From contig CAWFHK010000001.1 of NCBI GenBank assembly GCA_963815655.1, positions 992,001-1,056,000 of the forward strand: a stretch of 64,000 bases of DNA. The letters are read 5' to 3'. Both the position numbers and the translations under genes were made by a program. This DNA is from JAWOLE01 sp963815655 (GTDB lineage: Bacteria; Acidobacteriota; Thermoanaerobaculia; UBA5066; Gp7-AA6). Position 1 is the stretch's first letter; each line of letters begins with the position of its first letter. The notes beneath the pieces are model-generated. The model was not told where the DNA came from. It did not search any database and saw nothing but the letters and a program-made list of their open reading frames with translations. Shown here in pieces: positions 34,343 to 42,132 of this stretch.

Positions 34343-34369
34343 CCCTTCTTTCGCAAGGCGAAAGAAGGG
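34343..34369 (-). terminator. rnpB terminator hairpin
   Basis: A perfect 12-bp stem (CCCTTCTTTCGC paired with its complement) with a 3-nt loop begins two bases beyond the 3' end of rnpB. It lacks a long U-run; TTTCAGG repeats follow. Confidence 0.65.
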
Positions 34370-34371
34370 CC

Positions 34372-34750
34372 CCGAGCGGGCCGATAAGCCGAATTCTGTC
34401 CCGGTTGCCCGGGTCGCGATCATTCCTCTGGGCCCGGAGTCACCCCCGGGCTCGAGCAGCCGACCCGGAGATGTCCCGCGCGAGGCGGGGCGGGACGGGC
34501 GCCCTCCATCTCCCTATTTGGCCTTGCTCCGCATGGGGTTTGCCGTGCCCCCTCCGTTGCCGTCGGGGCGGTGCGCTCTTACCGCACCGTTTCACCCTTG
34601 CCGTCCGGTCCCGGAGGGAGTCGGAAGGCGGTTTGTTTTCTGTGGCACTTTCCTTCGCGTTGCCGCGACCGGGTGTTACCCGGCATGCCGCCCGTTCGGA
34701 GTTCGGACTTTCCTCCCCGATTGCTCGGGGCGATCGCGTGGCCCGCTCGG
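34372..34750 (-). ncRNA. rnpB: RNase P RNA component
   Basis: The catalytic RNA of RNase P, which matures tRNA 5' ends, encoded on the minus strand. The conserved 5' block GAGGAAAGTCCG lies at 34704-34715 and the 3' block ACAGAATTCGGCTTATCGG at about 34381-34399. The terminal P1 helix is an 11-bp perfect pairing CCGAGCGGGCC/GGCCCGCTCGG at the two ends, which sets the boundaries to within a few bases. Length about 380 nt fits the bacterial A type. Short open frames across this region are spurious. Confidence 0.93.
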
Positions 34751-34760
34751 AGCCGCGAAG

Positions 34761-34795
34761 ACTCTAGCACACGGCCAGCAGGAGAGAACGGTGAG
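34761..34795 (-). promoter_or_regulatory. Putative rnpB promoter
   Basis: An extended -10 (TGC followed by TAGAGT at 34766-34761) lies about 7-10 bp before the rnpB P1 helix, and TTCTCT about 16 bp upstream could be a weak -35. Spacing to the mature 5' end fits. Confidence 0.4.
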
Positions 34796-34854
34796 GCACG
34801 GAGAGCAGGACACCTCATGAACTGCCGGTGCTCGGTTCTCACCGCATACCGAAG

Positions 34855-35301
34855 TCACTGACGGTTCTTCTCGTCTCCAAAGAACTTGAGCCAGTCCTCG
34901 ACGTCCACCTTCCCGGCCTCGTCCCGGGACGAGGCGCTCCGTCCGACTCCGAAGCGCTTCCAGAAGTCGTCGGGCGATAACGTCGCCGCGCCGCTGTCGC
35001 GCGCGCGCCGGGCAAGTTCGCGGTCTTCTGTCACAACCGTGATCTCGGCGGGAGCTCGCGCCCGTCCGATTTCCCGGAGGATAGCCTCGTCGGCGCCGGC
35101 AGCTCCGGCCTCGCGGATCGTCAGGCTTCCGAGCGACGTGCGCTTCTCACCCGGACCGTCGAAGAAGAGAACGGCCCGGGCGCGCGTTGTCCGCAGCCTG
35201 TCCGCAATCTCGGAAACCAGGGATTGTCGGTCCTCCTCCGAAGGCCGAGCGGTCCCCCGTGCCTTGCCGATCAGGTTGTTCCCATCCAGGAAGTAGGGCA
35301 T
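34855..35301 (-). CDS. NYN/PIN-like nuclease domain protein (YacP type)
   Basis: A 148-residue protein with a PIN-like NYN fold: MPYFLDGNNLIG (first Asp), VLFFDGPGE and the acidic pairs GADEAIL and VTEDRELARRA. These acidic residues are the expected metal ligands of an RNase. ATG 35301 is chosen because the longer open frame upstream runs through a heptamer repeat. No ribosome-binding site is obvious. It lies between DUF4126 and rnpB on the same strand; a link to RNA processing is inference. Confidence 0.78.
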   Translation of the reverse strand: MPYFLDGNNLIGKARGTARPSEEDRQSLVSEIADRLRTTRARAVLFFDGPGEKRTSLGSLTIREAGAAGADEAILREIGRARAPAEITVVTEDRELARRARDSGAATLSPDDFWKRFGVGRSASSRDEAGKVDVEDWLKFFGDEKNRQ

Positions 35302-35302
35302 C

Positions 35303-35379
35303 GGAAGAGATTGGGGATTGGTGATTGGTGATCTTGGGGCTCCGGACAATCACAAATCACAAATCACGAATCACAAATT
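35303..35379. repeat. Heptamer-repeat dyad (TCACAAA / GATTGGT class)
   Basis: The left arm (35308-35336) is GATTGGG/GATTGGT/GATTGGT. The right arm (35347-35379) is TCACAAA/TCACAAA/TCACGAA/TCACAAA in exact 7-bp phase and includes the stop codon of the DUF4126 gene. Confidence 0.88.
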
Positions 35380-35964
35380 CCTTCTTCTGGGGTGCTGGAG
35401 GCGAAAGAAGAGAACCGCGAGGGCGTGCTGGACCCGCGGTCCGTGCGTCAGGAGGAGGACGAGGAGCGCCGAGAGGACCAGCGCCGTGAACCAGGGTTGG
35501 AAGAAAAGGAGAATCGCCAGCGCCACGGCGATGATGTCCTCTGCCAGCGAGAGCGCGAACTGCGTGAATCCGCGGGTGGCGGCTGTCGAGGTCAACCGCG
35601 TGGTGGACTTGGCGGCGTGCGTTCCGAGGGTGACGACGGCCGCGGCGAGCGCGACCCCGGCTCGCGCGGGCCAGGACGGGAGGGCCACGGCGGCGAGCGC
35701 CAGGAGGGCGCCCACGATCGGCCTCAGGAGTGTGTGAACGGCCTCCCAGACCCGGTCCGCCAGCGGGATCTTGGCGATGATGAACTCGGCGAGAAAGAGG
35801 ACGAGGGCGAGCTGGAAGACGAACGGGCTCGCCAGGAACGCCGTCACGGGCCCGGGAAAATCCTGGGGCAGCAGACGCACCAGGCCGTGGAAGAGGAGAA
35901 GGACCGCCCAGGCGTTCAAGCCGGCGGCCGCCGCGAGTCCGAGGCCGGTCAGGACCGCCGTCAC
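35371..35964 (-). CDS. DUF4126 family membrane protein
   Basis: A 197-residue protein with about five hydrophobic segments. LGLAAAAGLNAWAVLLLFHGLVRLL and GTHAAKSTTRLTSTA match the DUF4126 family as remembered; the family has no known function. Start GTG 35964 overlaps the upstream DnaJ gene stop by 4 bp (GTGA). Its stop codon TGA falls inside a heptamer repeat arm, so the last residues may have been altered by the repeat. Confidence 0.78.
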   Translation of the reverse strand: MTAVLTGLGLAAAAGLNAWAVLLLFHGLVRLLPQDFPGPVTAFLASPFVFQLALVLFLAEFIIAKIPLADRVWEAVHTLLRPIVGALLALAAVALPSWPARAGVALAAAVVTLGTHAAKSTTRLTSTAATRGFTQFALSLAEDIIAVALAILLFFQPWFTALVLSALLVLLLTHGPRVQHALAVLFFRLQHPRRRNL

Positions 35965-37568
35965 GAGCGGTGCCGGAAGAATCGGGACAGGATTCCGGTC
36001 TGCTCCTTCTTCTCCTCCGGCGGGGGCTTCGGCTCGGCCGCGGGCGCGGAGGGGGCGGGGCGCGGGGGGGCCACGCCGGTTTTCTCCGCCTGATCCAGGA
36101 CCAGATTCAGGAGCGCCTGGTTCTGGGGCGAGGGGTCCAGATGGACGGCCCGCCGCGCGAAGAGAAGAGCGTCCGAGCCTCGTCCGTGCTCGTGCAGGGC
36201 ATGAGCCGCCTCCCGCAGATACTGCTGCCGCTTCGGGTCGAGCCGGGCGGCCTCCATCAGGTTGTCCAGCCCCCTGTCGATCCAGTTCGAGTTCTGAAGC
36301 TCGACCTGGCCCAGGCAGAAGCGGTATTCCGCGTTGTCGGGAACGAAGTGAATGGCTTCCTGCAGCATCTCGATCGCGGGATGAAAGTCCTTCTCCTCGA
36401 TCAGCTGGCGCGCGCGCGCGTAGTTGCGCTTGGCCATCTCGACGCGCACCTGCGGATCCGAGGCGGTGTCGATCGCGAGATCGGTGGGGGCGACGAGGCT
36501 GGCGTCGTACTCGGCCCGGGTCTTCGGGTCCGAAAGCGCGTCGTGTGCCGTCTTCAGGCGCTGGAAAACGGTGGACAGCTCCTTCTCGCAGTCGGTCAGA
36601 TCCGCGCGATGGCGCAGGTCGGGGTGGAACGACCGGCTCCTCTCGAAGTACGCCTGTTGGATCTCCTCCGGGCTCGCCCCGCCGCCGACGCCGAGCAGCT
36701 CGTAGTGGGTGAGCCAATCGATCCTACGGTAGGTGTTGCGGACCATCTCGGAATGGCCCGGCGGGATCGCGGCGCCCTCCGGTTGCGACTGGACCTCGAC
36801 GTTCAAGCGCTCGAGTCCCGCGGCCGCCGGAAGGATGGAATGCTCGCTCCTCCACTCCACGATGCCGCACGACACCAGAGCGTAGAGCGTCTTCGCGGCG
36901 GCGGCCCGGGAAGCCCCGCCGAGCTTGAGCAGCGAGTCGAGATCGAGAGTTCCATCCACGCGGGAAAGAAGGAAGGCCTCCTGGGGAGTCAACGGAAGGT
37001 ACTGGTAGCGCGACATGGGGTCTTCGGCCAGAACCAGAATCCGCTTTCCGTCGGGCAGGCGGTCGCGGAAGGTGTCGCTTTCGGGGAGACGCCGGATCCC
37101 CTCGACGATGATGGACGCCGTGGAGAGACTCAGGGCGACGTCCGGATCCAATCTTCCCGACGACGGCTCGAAGCGGTACTCCCCGTGCTCCCACTCGAAG
37201 GTCGAGAAAACGATCTCCTCCACCAGCCGCTTCATCTCGGTCAGGAGCACCGAGCGAGAGACGAGGCCGCGCTCGATGAGGATTCTCCCGAGGCGGGCCC
37301 TCCCCTGCCGCGCGACGGTCTCGAGGGCCCAGGCGAGATCCCGGTCCGTCACCCAGCCGCGGCGCTTCAGGAACGCCCCGATCTTCTGGACTTCCTTCGA
37401 GGAAGTCGCGGTCCGAAGCTCTCCGTTCTCGAAGAAGAGGTTTCGGGTCTCCTCGCGCCGGACGAGCCGCAGCGTCCCCTTCATCCGGCGGAGAAAGATC
37501 CGCCGCAGGACTTGCGGCAACGGCGTCGCCGCCAGCGATCCCTGAAATTCGGCTTCCCGCGCTTCCAT
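35961..37568 (-). CDS. DUF4388 + DnaJ + TPR-like signalling protein
   Basis: A 535-residue soluble protein. Residues about 8-240 form a DUF4388 (PATAN-like) domain that contains MshEN-like motifs (KIGAFLKRRGWVTDRDLAWALE; ARLGRILIERGLVSRSVL). Around residue 335 a J domain starts (HYELLGVGGGASPEEIQQAY) with the HPD motif in FHPDLRHR. Helical TPR-like repeats follow (residues about 400-500) and a Pro-rich tail ends it. It recalls gliding/polarity regulators of Myxococcus-like bacteria, by domain architecture only. The ATG 37568 start excludes a spurious N-terminal extension. Confidence 0.8.
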   Translation of the reverse strand: MEAREAEFQGSLAATPLPQVLRRIFLRRMKGTLRLVRREETRNLFFENGELRTATSSKEVQKIGAFLKRRGWVTDRDLAWALETVARQGRARLGRILIERGLVSRSVLLTEMKRLVEEIVFSTFEWEHGEYRFEPSSGRLDPDVALSLSTASIIVEGIRRLPESDTFRDRLPDGKRILVLAEDPMSRYQYLPLTPQEAFLLSRVDGTLDLDSLLKLGGASRAAAAKTLYALVSCGIVEWRSEHSILPAAAGLERLNVEVQSQPEGAAIPPGHSEMVRNTYRRIDWLTHYELLGVGGGASPEEIQQAYFERSRSFHPDLRHRADLTDCEKELSTVFQRLKTAHDALSDPKTRAEYDASLVAPTDLAIDTASDPQVRVEMAKRNYARARQLIEEKDFHPAIEMLQEAIHFVPDNAEYRFCLGQVELQNSNWIDRGLDNLMEAARLDPKRQQYLREAAHALHEHGRGSDALLFARRAVHLDPSPQNQALLNLVLDQAEKTGVAPPRPAPSAPAAEPKPPPEEKKEQTGILSRFFRHRS

Positions 37569-37624
37569 GGCTTCTGGAGTCCTTTTCAGATTAGCAGAGG
37601 TCGGCGGCGGCCCCGCTCTCTTCC

Positions 37625-37835
37625 AGCAGGCTGCTGAAAAAGGGTGTGGGCGGCGTCGCGAGCGCCGCGGGGCCGGATGCAAGGAGCCGCGAAGCCGCAA
37701 CCGCCTGCGGTGGCTGGCCTTTTGCTCGCGATGCCATTCCAGAAGGAGACTCCCCTAAGTCAGAAGCCATCTTCAGCATCGCCCGTTGCAAAAGGCCAGA
37801 CACGACGCCCGCATCCATTTTTCAGCAAGCCTGCT
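37625..37835. mobile_element. MITE-like non-autonomous element with inverted termini
   Basis: A 211-bp element. The left end AGCAGGCTGCTGAAAAA (37625-37641) and the right end (37818-37835, reverse complement AGCAGGCTTGCTGAAAAA) match except for one inserted T. A second, perfect 12-bp inverted repeat CTGGCCTTTTGC lies inside (37714-37725 and 37788-37799). No transposase is encoded. The right end donates two of the three bases of the stop codon (TAG, 37836-37834) of the neighbouring SPOR gene. Motifs like this end occur widely in other bacterial genomes. It accounts for most of the 265-bp gap between the two DUF4388 genes. Confidence 0.7.
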
Positions 37836-39831
37836 AGCGGACGGAGACGACCATCGGGCGGTTTCCGGGAGCCACGAAGAAGCCGGGAACCCGCCCCTTC
37901 GCGTCCCTCGCCTCGGACAGGGAGGCGAACCTGCCCCAGAGCACACGGAAACAGGTCCGCCCGCGAAAAGAGGTGGTCAGAAGCCAGAGGGTGCCGGAAG
38001 GCTTGTCCCAGTCCCAGGCCTTCGCGAGCGTCGGGAGCTCGCAGGCAAGCTCCAGCTGCACCGCGTAGCGGACGTTGCGATGCCGCGACAGAGTCCTGCG
38101 GTCCCGCTCGGCCCGAGCCAACCAATCGGCCCGCGTCGCCTCCCCCCCGGCCGCGGCCACGGTGGTCGGCACGGCCGTCGGGCGGGCTCGGGGAGGCGGC
38201 GCCGTCGGCTCGGGCTTCGTCGGGACCCTGGTGGGCGGCCGGGTCGGTCGCGACTTCGTCGGGACCGGACTCGGCGCGGCCCGCGTCGGGATCCGCGTCG
38301 GCGGCTTCGTGGGCTCGGCACGAGTCGGAACGCGTGTGGGTGGCTGCGTCGGCGGCCTGGTCGGCGGCAGCGTCGGGACCCGGGTTGGCGGGGATGTCGG
38401 CCTGGGAACGGCGGTCGGAGCAAGGGTGGGCATGGCGGCCGGCCGGGTCACGGCGGGAGACGGGAGCGCGGCCTGCGTGCGGCGCGCGGACAGGGGCACG
38501 GCGGTCTCGGCGGGTGGGAAGACGAGACTCTCCTGCGCCGTCGGCTGAGCGGTCGGCAGCGGCGTCGCGGCCAGGGACCGCGCGCGGGAGGGTCCGCGGG
38601 ACCGCGCGATCACCAGGGCCGCCACCGCGACGACGAGAAGGGCCAGAAGTCCCGCGAGCGGAACTCCCATGCGCCGCTTCTCGTCGCCGAGGGGAGGCGC
38701 CTCGGCAGGCGGAATTCGGGGTTCGAAGATCACGTCCACCGGTTCCAGGGAGATGGAGAGCACAGGGCTCTCGGGCAGGATGTCCTCCGGGACAGGCGGC
38801 TGCGGTGCCGCCCCATCGGATGCCGGCTCGGGTCCCGACACGGGCGTCCCCGCCGCGGTCTCCTCAAACTTCGCGGGTGAAATCTCCTCTTCCCGCTCGG
38901 GGGGAGCCGGCTTCTTCTCGGGCTCTTTCGCCGGTTCTTCGACGGGCGGGGCCGGAGTTTCCTCCTCTTTTTCCTCCTCCTTCGCCTTTCCCTTCTCCTC
39001 CTCCTTCTCCGGCTCGAGTTTCTCTTCGGGCTCGGAAAGGACTGACTCGCCCGGTCCCGGCTCGACCACCGGCTCCGGGGCTGCCGGCGGGGTCGGGGAC
39101 TCTGTCGGGCGTTCCGGTTCGGGCGCGGCCTCCGCCGGGTGAGCGAGTCCGAGCGTCGTCAGCGCGGCCAGGAGCTTCAACACCGCGAACTCCTCGGCCG
39201 GGGCCCGTTCCGCGATCTCCTCCGCGCTCGCCCGCCCGTCGATCAGCGCGACGACCGAGCCGGCGTCGGCAGTCAGGCCGAAGGTCTCGAACTCCGCGTC
39301 GAACGCCGCGGCGCGCAGCAGGGGGAGGTCGGAGGGGCCGAGGTAATGCTCGACGAGCGTGCGGTCGCGCGAGCGCAGGAAGAGCTCCAGCACGAGACGC
39401 GGGACGGAGAGAGTCCAGTCTCCGGGAGCCGGCCTCGACTCCGGGTCGTAGGAGTATTCCCCCTCCAGCCACCCGAGCAGGTCCGACAGGATCTCGATCG
39501 CGCGGATCTTCCGTCCCCAACGCAGTTCCCGGACGGAGATCAATCCCGCCTGCAGGGCGGCTATCGCCTCGTCGCCTCCGGCGGGTCCCTTCAGTTTTTC
39601 GAGCGCCACGGCGTCGAGCTTGCCGGCGCGCGACAGGATGGCCGCCGTCTCGAACTGGGGCTGGGAGGAGATCGACAGGACGAGCTCGCCGCCGCGCAAC
39701 CCGAAGCCGGCCGTCGCTCCGGGCCGTGAGAATTCCAGCGAACCGTCGGCCTTCGAGCGCCAGAGGGCGACGAGGGCCGCGAGGAGATCCACGCTCCGGA
39801 TGTCCCCGGCGCTCTCGAACGCTCCTCTCAT
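37834..39831 (-). CDS. DUF4388 + transmembrane + SPOR-domain protein
   Basis: A 665-residue protein. The cytoplasmic N-terminus (about 1-235) is a DUF4388-like domain. It is followed by a long Glu/Pro/Lys-rich linker, one transmembrane helix (MGVPLAGLLALLVVAVAALV, near residue 400), and a Thr/Pro-rich periplasmic stretch with many PPTRVPT-like repeats. The C-terminal SPOR-like domain (about 595-665) should bind denuded glycan at division sites. The architecture links a cytoplasmic signalling domain to peptidoglycan. It overlaps the uvrC stop by 4 bp. The DNA of the PPTRVPT part is itself repetitive (38200-38560). Confidence 0.8.
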   Translation of the reverse strand: MRGAFESAGDIRSVDLLAALVALWRSKADGSLEFSRPGATAGFGLRGGELVLSISSQPQFETAAILSRAGKLDAVALEKLKGPAGGDEAIAALQAGLISVRELRWGRKIRAIEILSDLLGWLEGEYSYDPESRPAPGDWTLSVPRLVLELFLRSRDRTLVEHYLGPSDLPLLRAAAFDAEFETFGLTADAGSVVALIDGRASAEEIAERAPAEEFAVLKLLAALTTLGLAHPAEAAPEPERPTESPTPPAAPEPVVEPGPGESVLSEPEEKLEPEKEEEKGKAKEEEKEEETPAPPVEEPAKEPEKKPAPPEREEEISPAKFEETAAGTPVSGPEPASDGAAPQPPVPEDILPESPVLSISLEPVDVIFEPRIPPAEAPPLGDEKRRMGVPLAGLLALLVVAVAALVIARSRGPSRARSLAATPLPTAQPTAQESLVFPPAETAVPLSARRTQAALPSPAVTRPAAMPTLAPTAVPRPTSPPTRVPTLPPTRPPTQPPTRVPTRAEPTKPPTRIPTRAAPSPVPTKSRPTRPPTRVPTKPEPTAPPPRARPTAVPTTVAAAGGEATRADWLARAERDRRTLSRHRNVRYAVQLELACELPTLAKAWDWDKPSGTLWLLTTSFRGRTCFRVLWGRFASLSEARDAKGRVPGFFVAPGNRPMVVSVR

Positions 39832-41693
39832 GCGTTGCGGTGTCTGGAAACCTGTTCGGACGACTCGGGCGGGGGGCCTTGCGGTTCGCGGAAACCCCCG
39901 GCCTGTACCAGGTATTCGGCGACGGCGCGGGCCGTCGAGGGGCCGACGGCTTCCGCGATCTGCGCGCGATCGGCCGCCGCCAGCGCCGCGAGCGATCCGA
40001 ATCGCCTCAGGAGGATCCGCGCCCGCGTCGGGCCCACGCCGGGGATGTCCGTCAGGCTCGTCTCACGCATGCGCTTGCCGCGCCGTCCGCGGTGGCGCGT
40101 GATGGCGAAGCGGTGCGCCTCGTCGCGCAGGCGCTGGACGAGCTTCAGGGCCGGGTCGTTGCCGGAGAGGCGGACCGGTTCCGGGTGATCCGGCAGCCAG
40201 ATCTCCTCCTCCCGCTTGGCCAGTCCGATGGCCGGGAGCTCGACGCCCAGCCGGTCCAGGGCGGTCAGCGCGGCCTGGAGCTGCCCGCGGCCGCCGTCCA
40301 CGACGACGAGGTCCGGCATCGCCCCGCCCTCGTCGCGAATGCGGCGGTAGCGGCGCTCCACCGCTTCCGCCATGCTGCGAAAATCGTCGGGCGCGAGCAG
40401 GCTCTGCGATGCGATCCCGAAGAGCCGGTAGTCGGATTTCCTGGGCTTCCCGTCCTCGAACACGACGACCGAGGCGATGCTGTCGGTCCCCTGCAAGTGC
40501 GAGATGTCGAAGGCTTCGATTCTCCGGGGCGGCACGGGCAGGTCCACGACGCGCGCCAGGCGCTCCAGGGCGAGCTGGCCCTCTCCCCCGGCCCGGCGGA
40601 ACCGCACCCGGTGCCGCTGCTGTGCGTTCGTATTCGCCAGCTCCACCCGTTCGCGGGCCGCGCCACGCCGGGGCGCGCGCACGACGACGCGGGCGCCGCG
40701 GCGCGAGAGGAGGAACTCCTCCAGGAGCCCGCCGCCGGGAATCGCGACCGGGAGGTGGATCTCGGAGGGGAGAAAAGGGTTGACGTCGTAGAACTGCGTC
40801 AGGAAGGCCTCGAGGAAGCGGGCCGGCTCCACCTCCTCGGACTTCTCGAAGAAGAATTCCCGCCGATCCTGGAGAACTCCGGCCCGCACGACGAGCGCGC
40901 AGACCGAGACGTCGCCCCCCGCGTCGAAGAAGCCGAAGGCGTCCACGCTCTCCCCCTTCAGCGACTGCACGAGCTGCCGCTCGGCCACGTCCTGGACCGT
41001 CCGGATCGCGTCGCGGTACGCCGCGGCCATCTCGAAGTTCTCCCGGCCGGAGGCGGCGAGCATCTTCTCTTCCAGCCGCGGCAGCAACTCGTGATTCCTC
41101 CCCTGGAGGAAGAGGACCACGTCGGCCACCGCCTCGTCGTAGGCGGACTTCGTCGTCAGGCCGGCCACGCACGGTCCCAGGCAGGCATGCAGGTCGTAAT
41201 AGAGGCAGGGGCGCGGGAGCTTGCCGTCGATCTCGATCGCGCAGGTGCGGATCTGGAAGTGGCGGGTGATCATCCGCATGATCCGCCGCGCGAGCCCTCC
41301 CCAGAACGGCCCGAAGTAGGAGTGGCCGTCCTCCAGCACGCGCCGCGTCACCAGGGCGCGGGGCCACGGCTCCCCCGTCGTGATCTTCACGTACGGGTAG
41401 GTCTTGTCGTCCCGGAGGCAGACGTTGTACCGCGGGCGGTGCTTCTTGATGAGAGCGTTCTCCAGCAGCAGGGCCTCCAGCTCCGTGTTCGTCCCGATCG
41501 TCTCGATGTCCCGGTAGGCGCCGAGCAGCGCCTCCGTCTTGGAGTCCCTGGCGTCGTGCGAGAAATAGGACGCGACGCGTTTCTTCAGGGAGAGGGCCTT
41601 GCCGACGTAGAGGACCCGGCCTCGGGCTCCCTTGAAGAGATAGACGCCCGGCGCGTCCGGGAGACCCTCGGGCGGCTTGCGGGCGGATGCCAT
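39828..41693 (-). CDS. uvrC: Excinuclease ABC subunit C
   Basis: A 621-residue UvrC that makes both incisions in nucleotide excision repair. It has the GIY-YIG-like N-terminal nuclease (PGVYLFKGARGRVLYVGKA), the UvrB-binding UVR segment near residues 200-240, the RNase H-like domain (EAFDISHLQGTDSIASVVVF) and a C-terminal helix-hairpin-helix pair (LTDIPGVGPTRARILL). ATG 41693 is preferred; a GTG at 41717 would add eight residues. uvrB is encoded close by on the same strand. Confidence 0.94.
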   Translation of the reverse strand: MASARKPPEGLPDAPGVYLFKGARGRVLYVGKALSLKKRVASYFSHDARDSKTEALLGAYRDIETIGTNTELEALLLENALIKKHRPRYNVCLRDDKTYPYVKITTGEPWPRALVTRRVLEDGHSYFGPFWGGLARRIMRMITRHFQIRTCAIEIDGKLPRPCLYYDLHACLGPCVAGLTTKSAYDEAVADVVLFLQGRNHELLPRLEEKMLAASGRENFEMAAAYRDAIRTVQDVAERQLVQSLKGESVDAFGFFDAGGDVSVCALVVRAGVLQDRREFFFEKSEEVEPARFLEAFLTQFYDVNPFLPSEIHLPVAIPGGGLLEEFLLSRRGARVVVRAPRRGAARERVELANTNAQQRHRVRFRRAGGEGQLALERLARVVDLPVPPRRIEAFDISHLQGTDSIASVVVFEDGKPRKSDYRLFGIASQSLLAPDDFRSMAEAVERRYRRIRDEGGAMPDLVVVDGGRGQLQAALTALDRLGVELPAIGLAKREEEIWLPDHPEPVRLSGNDPALKLVQRLRDEAHRFAITRHRGRRGKRMRETSLTDIPGVGPTRARILLRRFGSLAALAAADRAQIAEAVGPSTARAVAEYLVQAGGFREPQGPPPESSEQVSRHRNA

Positions 41694-41829
41694 GGCGATC
41701 AGTGTAACGCGCCGCACAAATCCGGAATCCGGCCCTTGGACTCCGCGGCGCCGCCCGGCACGGCATCTCGTCCGAAATGTGAAATCCCAAAATCGAAATG
41801 TGAGTATGATCAGCGCCGCTGGAGCGTCA

Positions 41830-42036
41830 ATGAAGGAATGTCCGTACTGTTACGCGGCCGTCGGCGCGAACGATTCCGTCTGCCCCAAGTGCGGAAAGGA
41901 AATCGAACGATGGCAGACGGGCTTCTACACCCGACAGCCTCTGCCCAAGCGAAAGAGCGCGGCGGTGCTGGCCGTCGCGGCGGTCGCCTTCCTCCTCATC
42001 GTGGCCGGCTTCGCCCGCGCCTGTCACTGGATCTAG
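41830..42036 (+). CDS. Small zinc-ribbon membrane protein
   Basis: A 68-residue protein with an N-terminal zinc ribbon (MKECPYCYAAVGANDSVCPK; two CxxC pairs) and one C-terminal transmembrane helix (SAAVLAVAAVAFLLIVAGFA). A GGAG site lies five bases before ATG 41830; an in-frame ATG at 41806 is the alternative. Function unknown. It stands alone between the divergent uvrC and convergent uvrB, and ends in a strong hairpin. Confidence 0.75.
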   Translation: MKECPYCYAAVGANDSVCPKCGKEIERWQTGFYTRQPLPKRKSAAVLAVAAVAFLLIVAGFARACHWI

Positions 42037-42056
42037 GCGCGGCCTGCGGGCCGCGC
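42037..42056. terminator. Strong hairpin terminator between convergent genes
   Basis: A perfect 8-bp stem GCGCGGCC/GGCCGCGC with a TGCG loop starts immediately after the stop codon of the zinc-ribbon gene and runs straight into the heptamer dyad. Confidence 0.6.
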
Positions 42057-42057
42057 G

Positions 42058-42124
42058 GTTTCAGGTTCCAGGTTCCAGGTTTCAGGAGGCTTCTCCCGCA
42101 GGCTCCTTGAAACCTGAAACTGGT
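42058..42124. repeat. Heptamer-repeat dyad (TTTCAGG class)
   Basis: The left arm (42058-42090) is TTTCAGG/TTCCAGG/TTCCAGG/TTTCAGG. The right arm (42098-42124) reads CCTTGAAACCTGAAAC-like. It lies between the convergent zinc-ribbon and uvrB genes. Confidence 0.85.
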
Positions 42125-42132
42125 CTTCGTCC

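Noticed and set aside
34518..34861. Short overlapping open frames
   Set aside because: They lie on the RNase P RNA gene and its promoter, whose conserved blocks and P1 helix explain the sequence.
35303..35379. Possible CRISPR-like array
   Set aside because: Units are 7 bp without spacers and form a facing-arm hairpin; there are no cas genes in the window.
38200..38560. Repetitive DNA that might be an intergenic repeat array
   Set aside because: It is in frame within the SPOR gene and encodes PPTRVPT-like protein repeats, so it is explained by coding low complexity.
37644..42110. A 1488-codon open frame on the plus strand
   Set aside because: It runs antisense through the SPOR and uvrC genes; its Arg/Pro/Ser-rich translation is typical of a shadow frame in GC-rich DNA, and the minus-strand products have clear domains.
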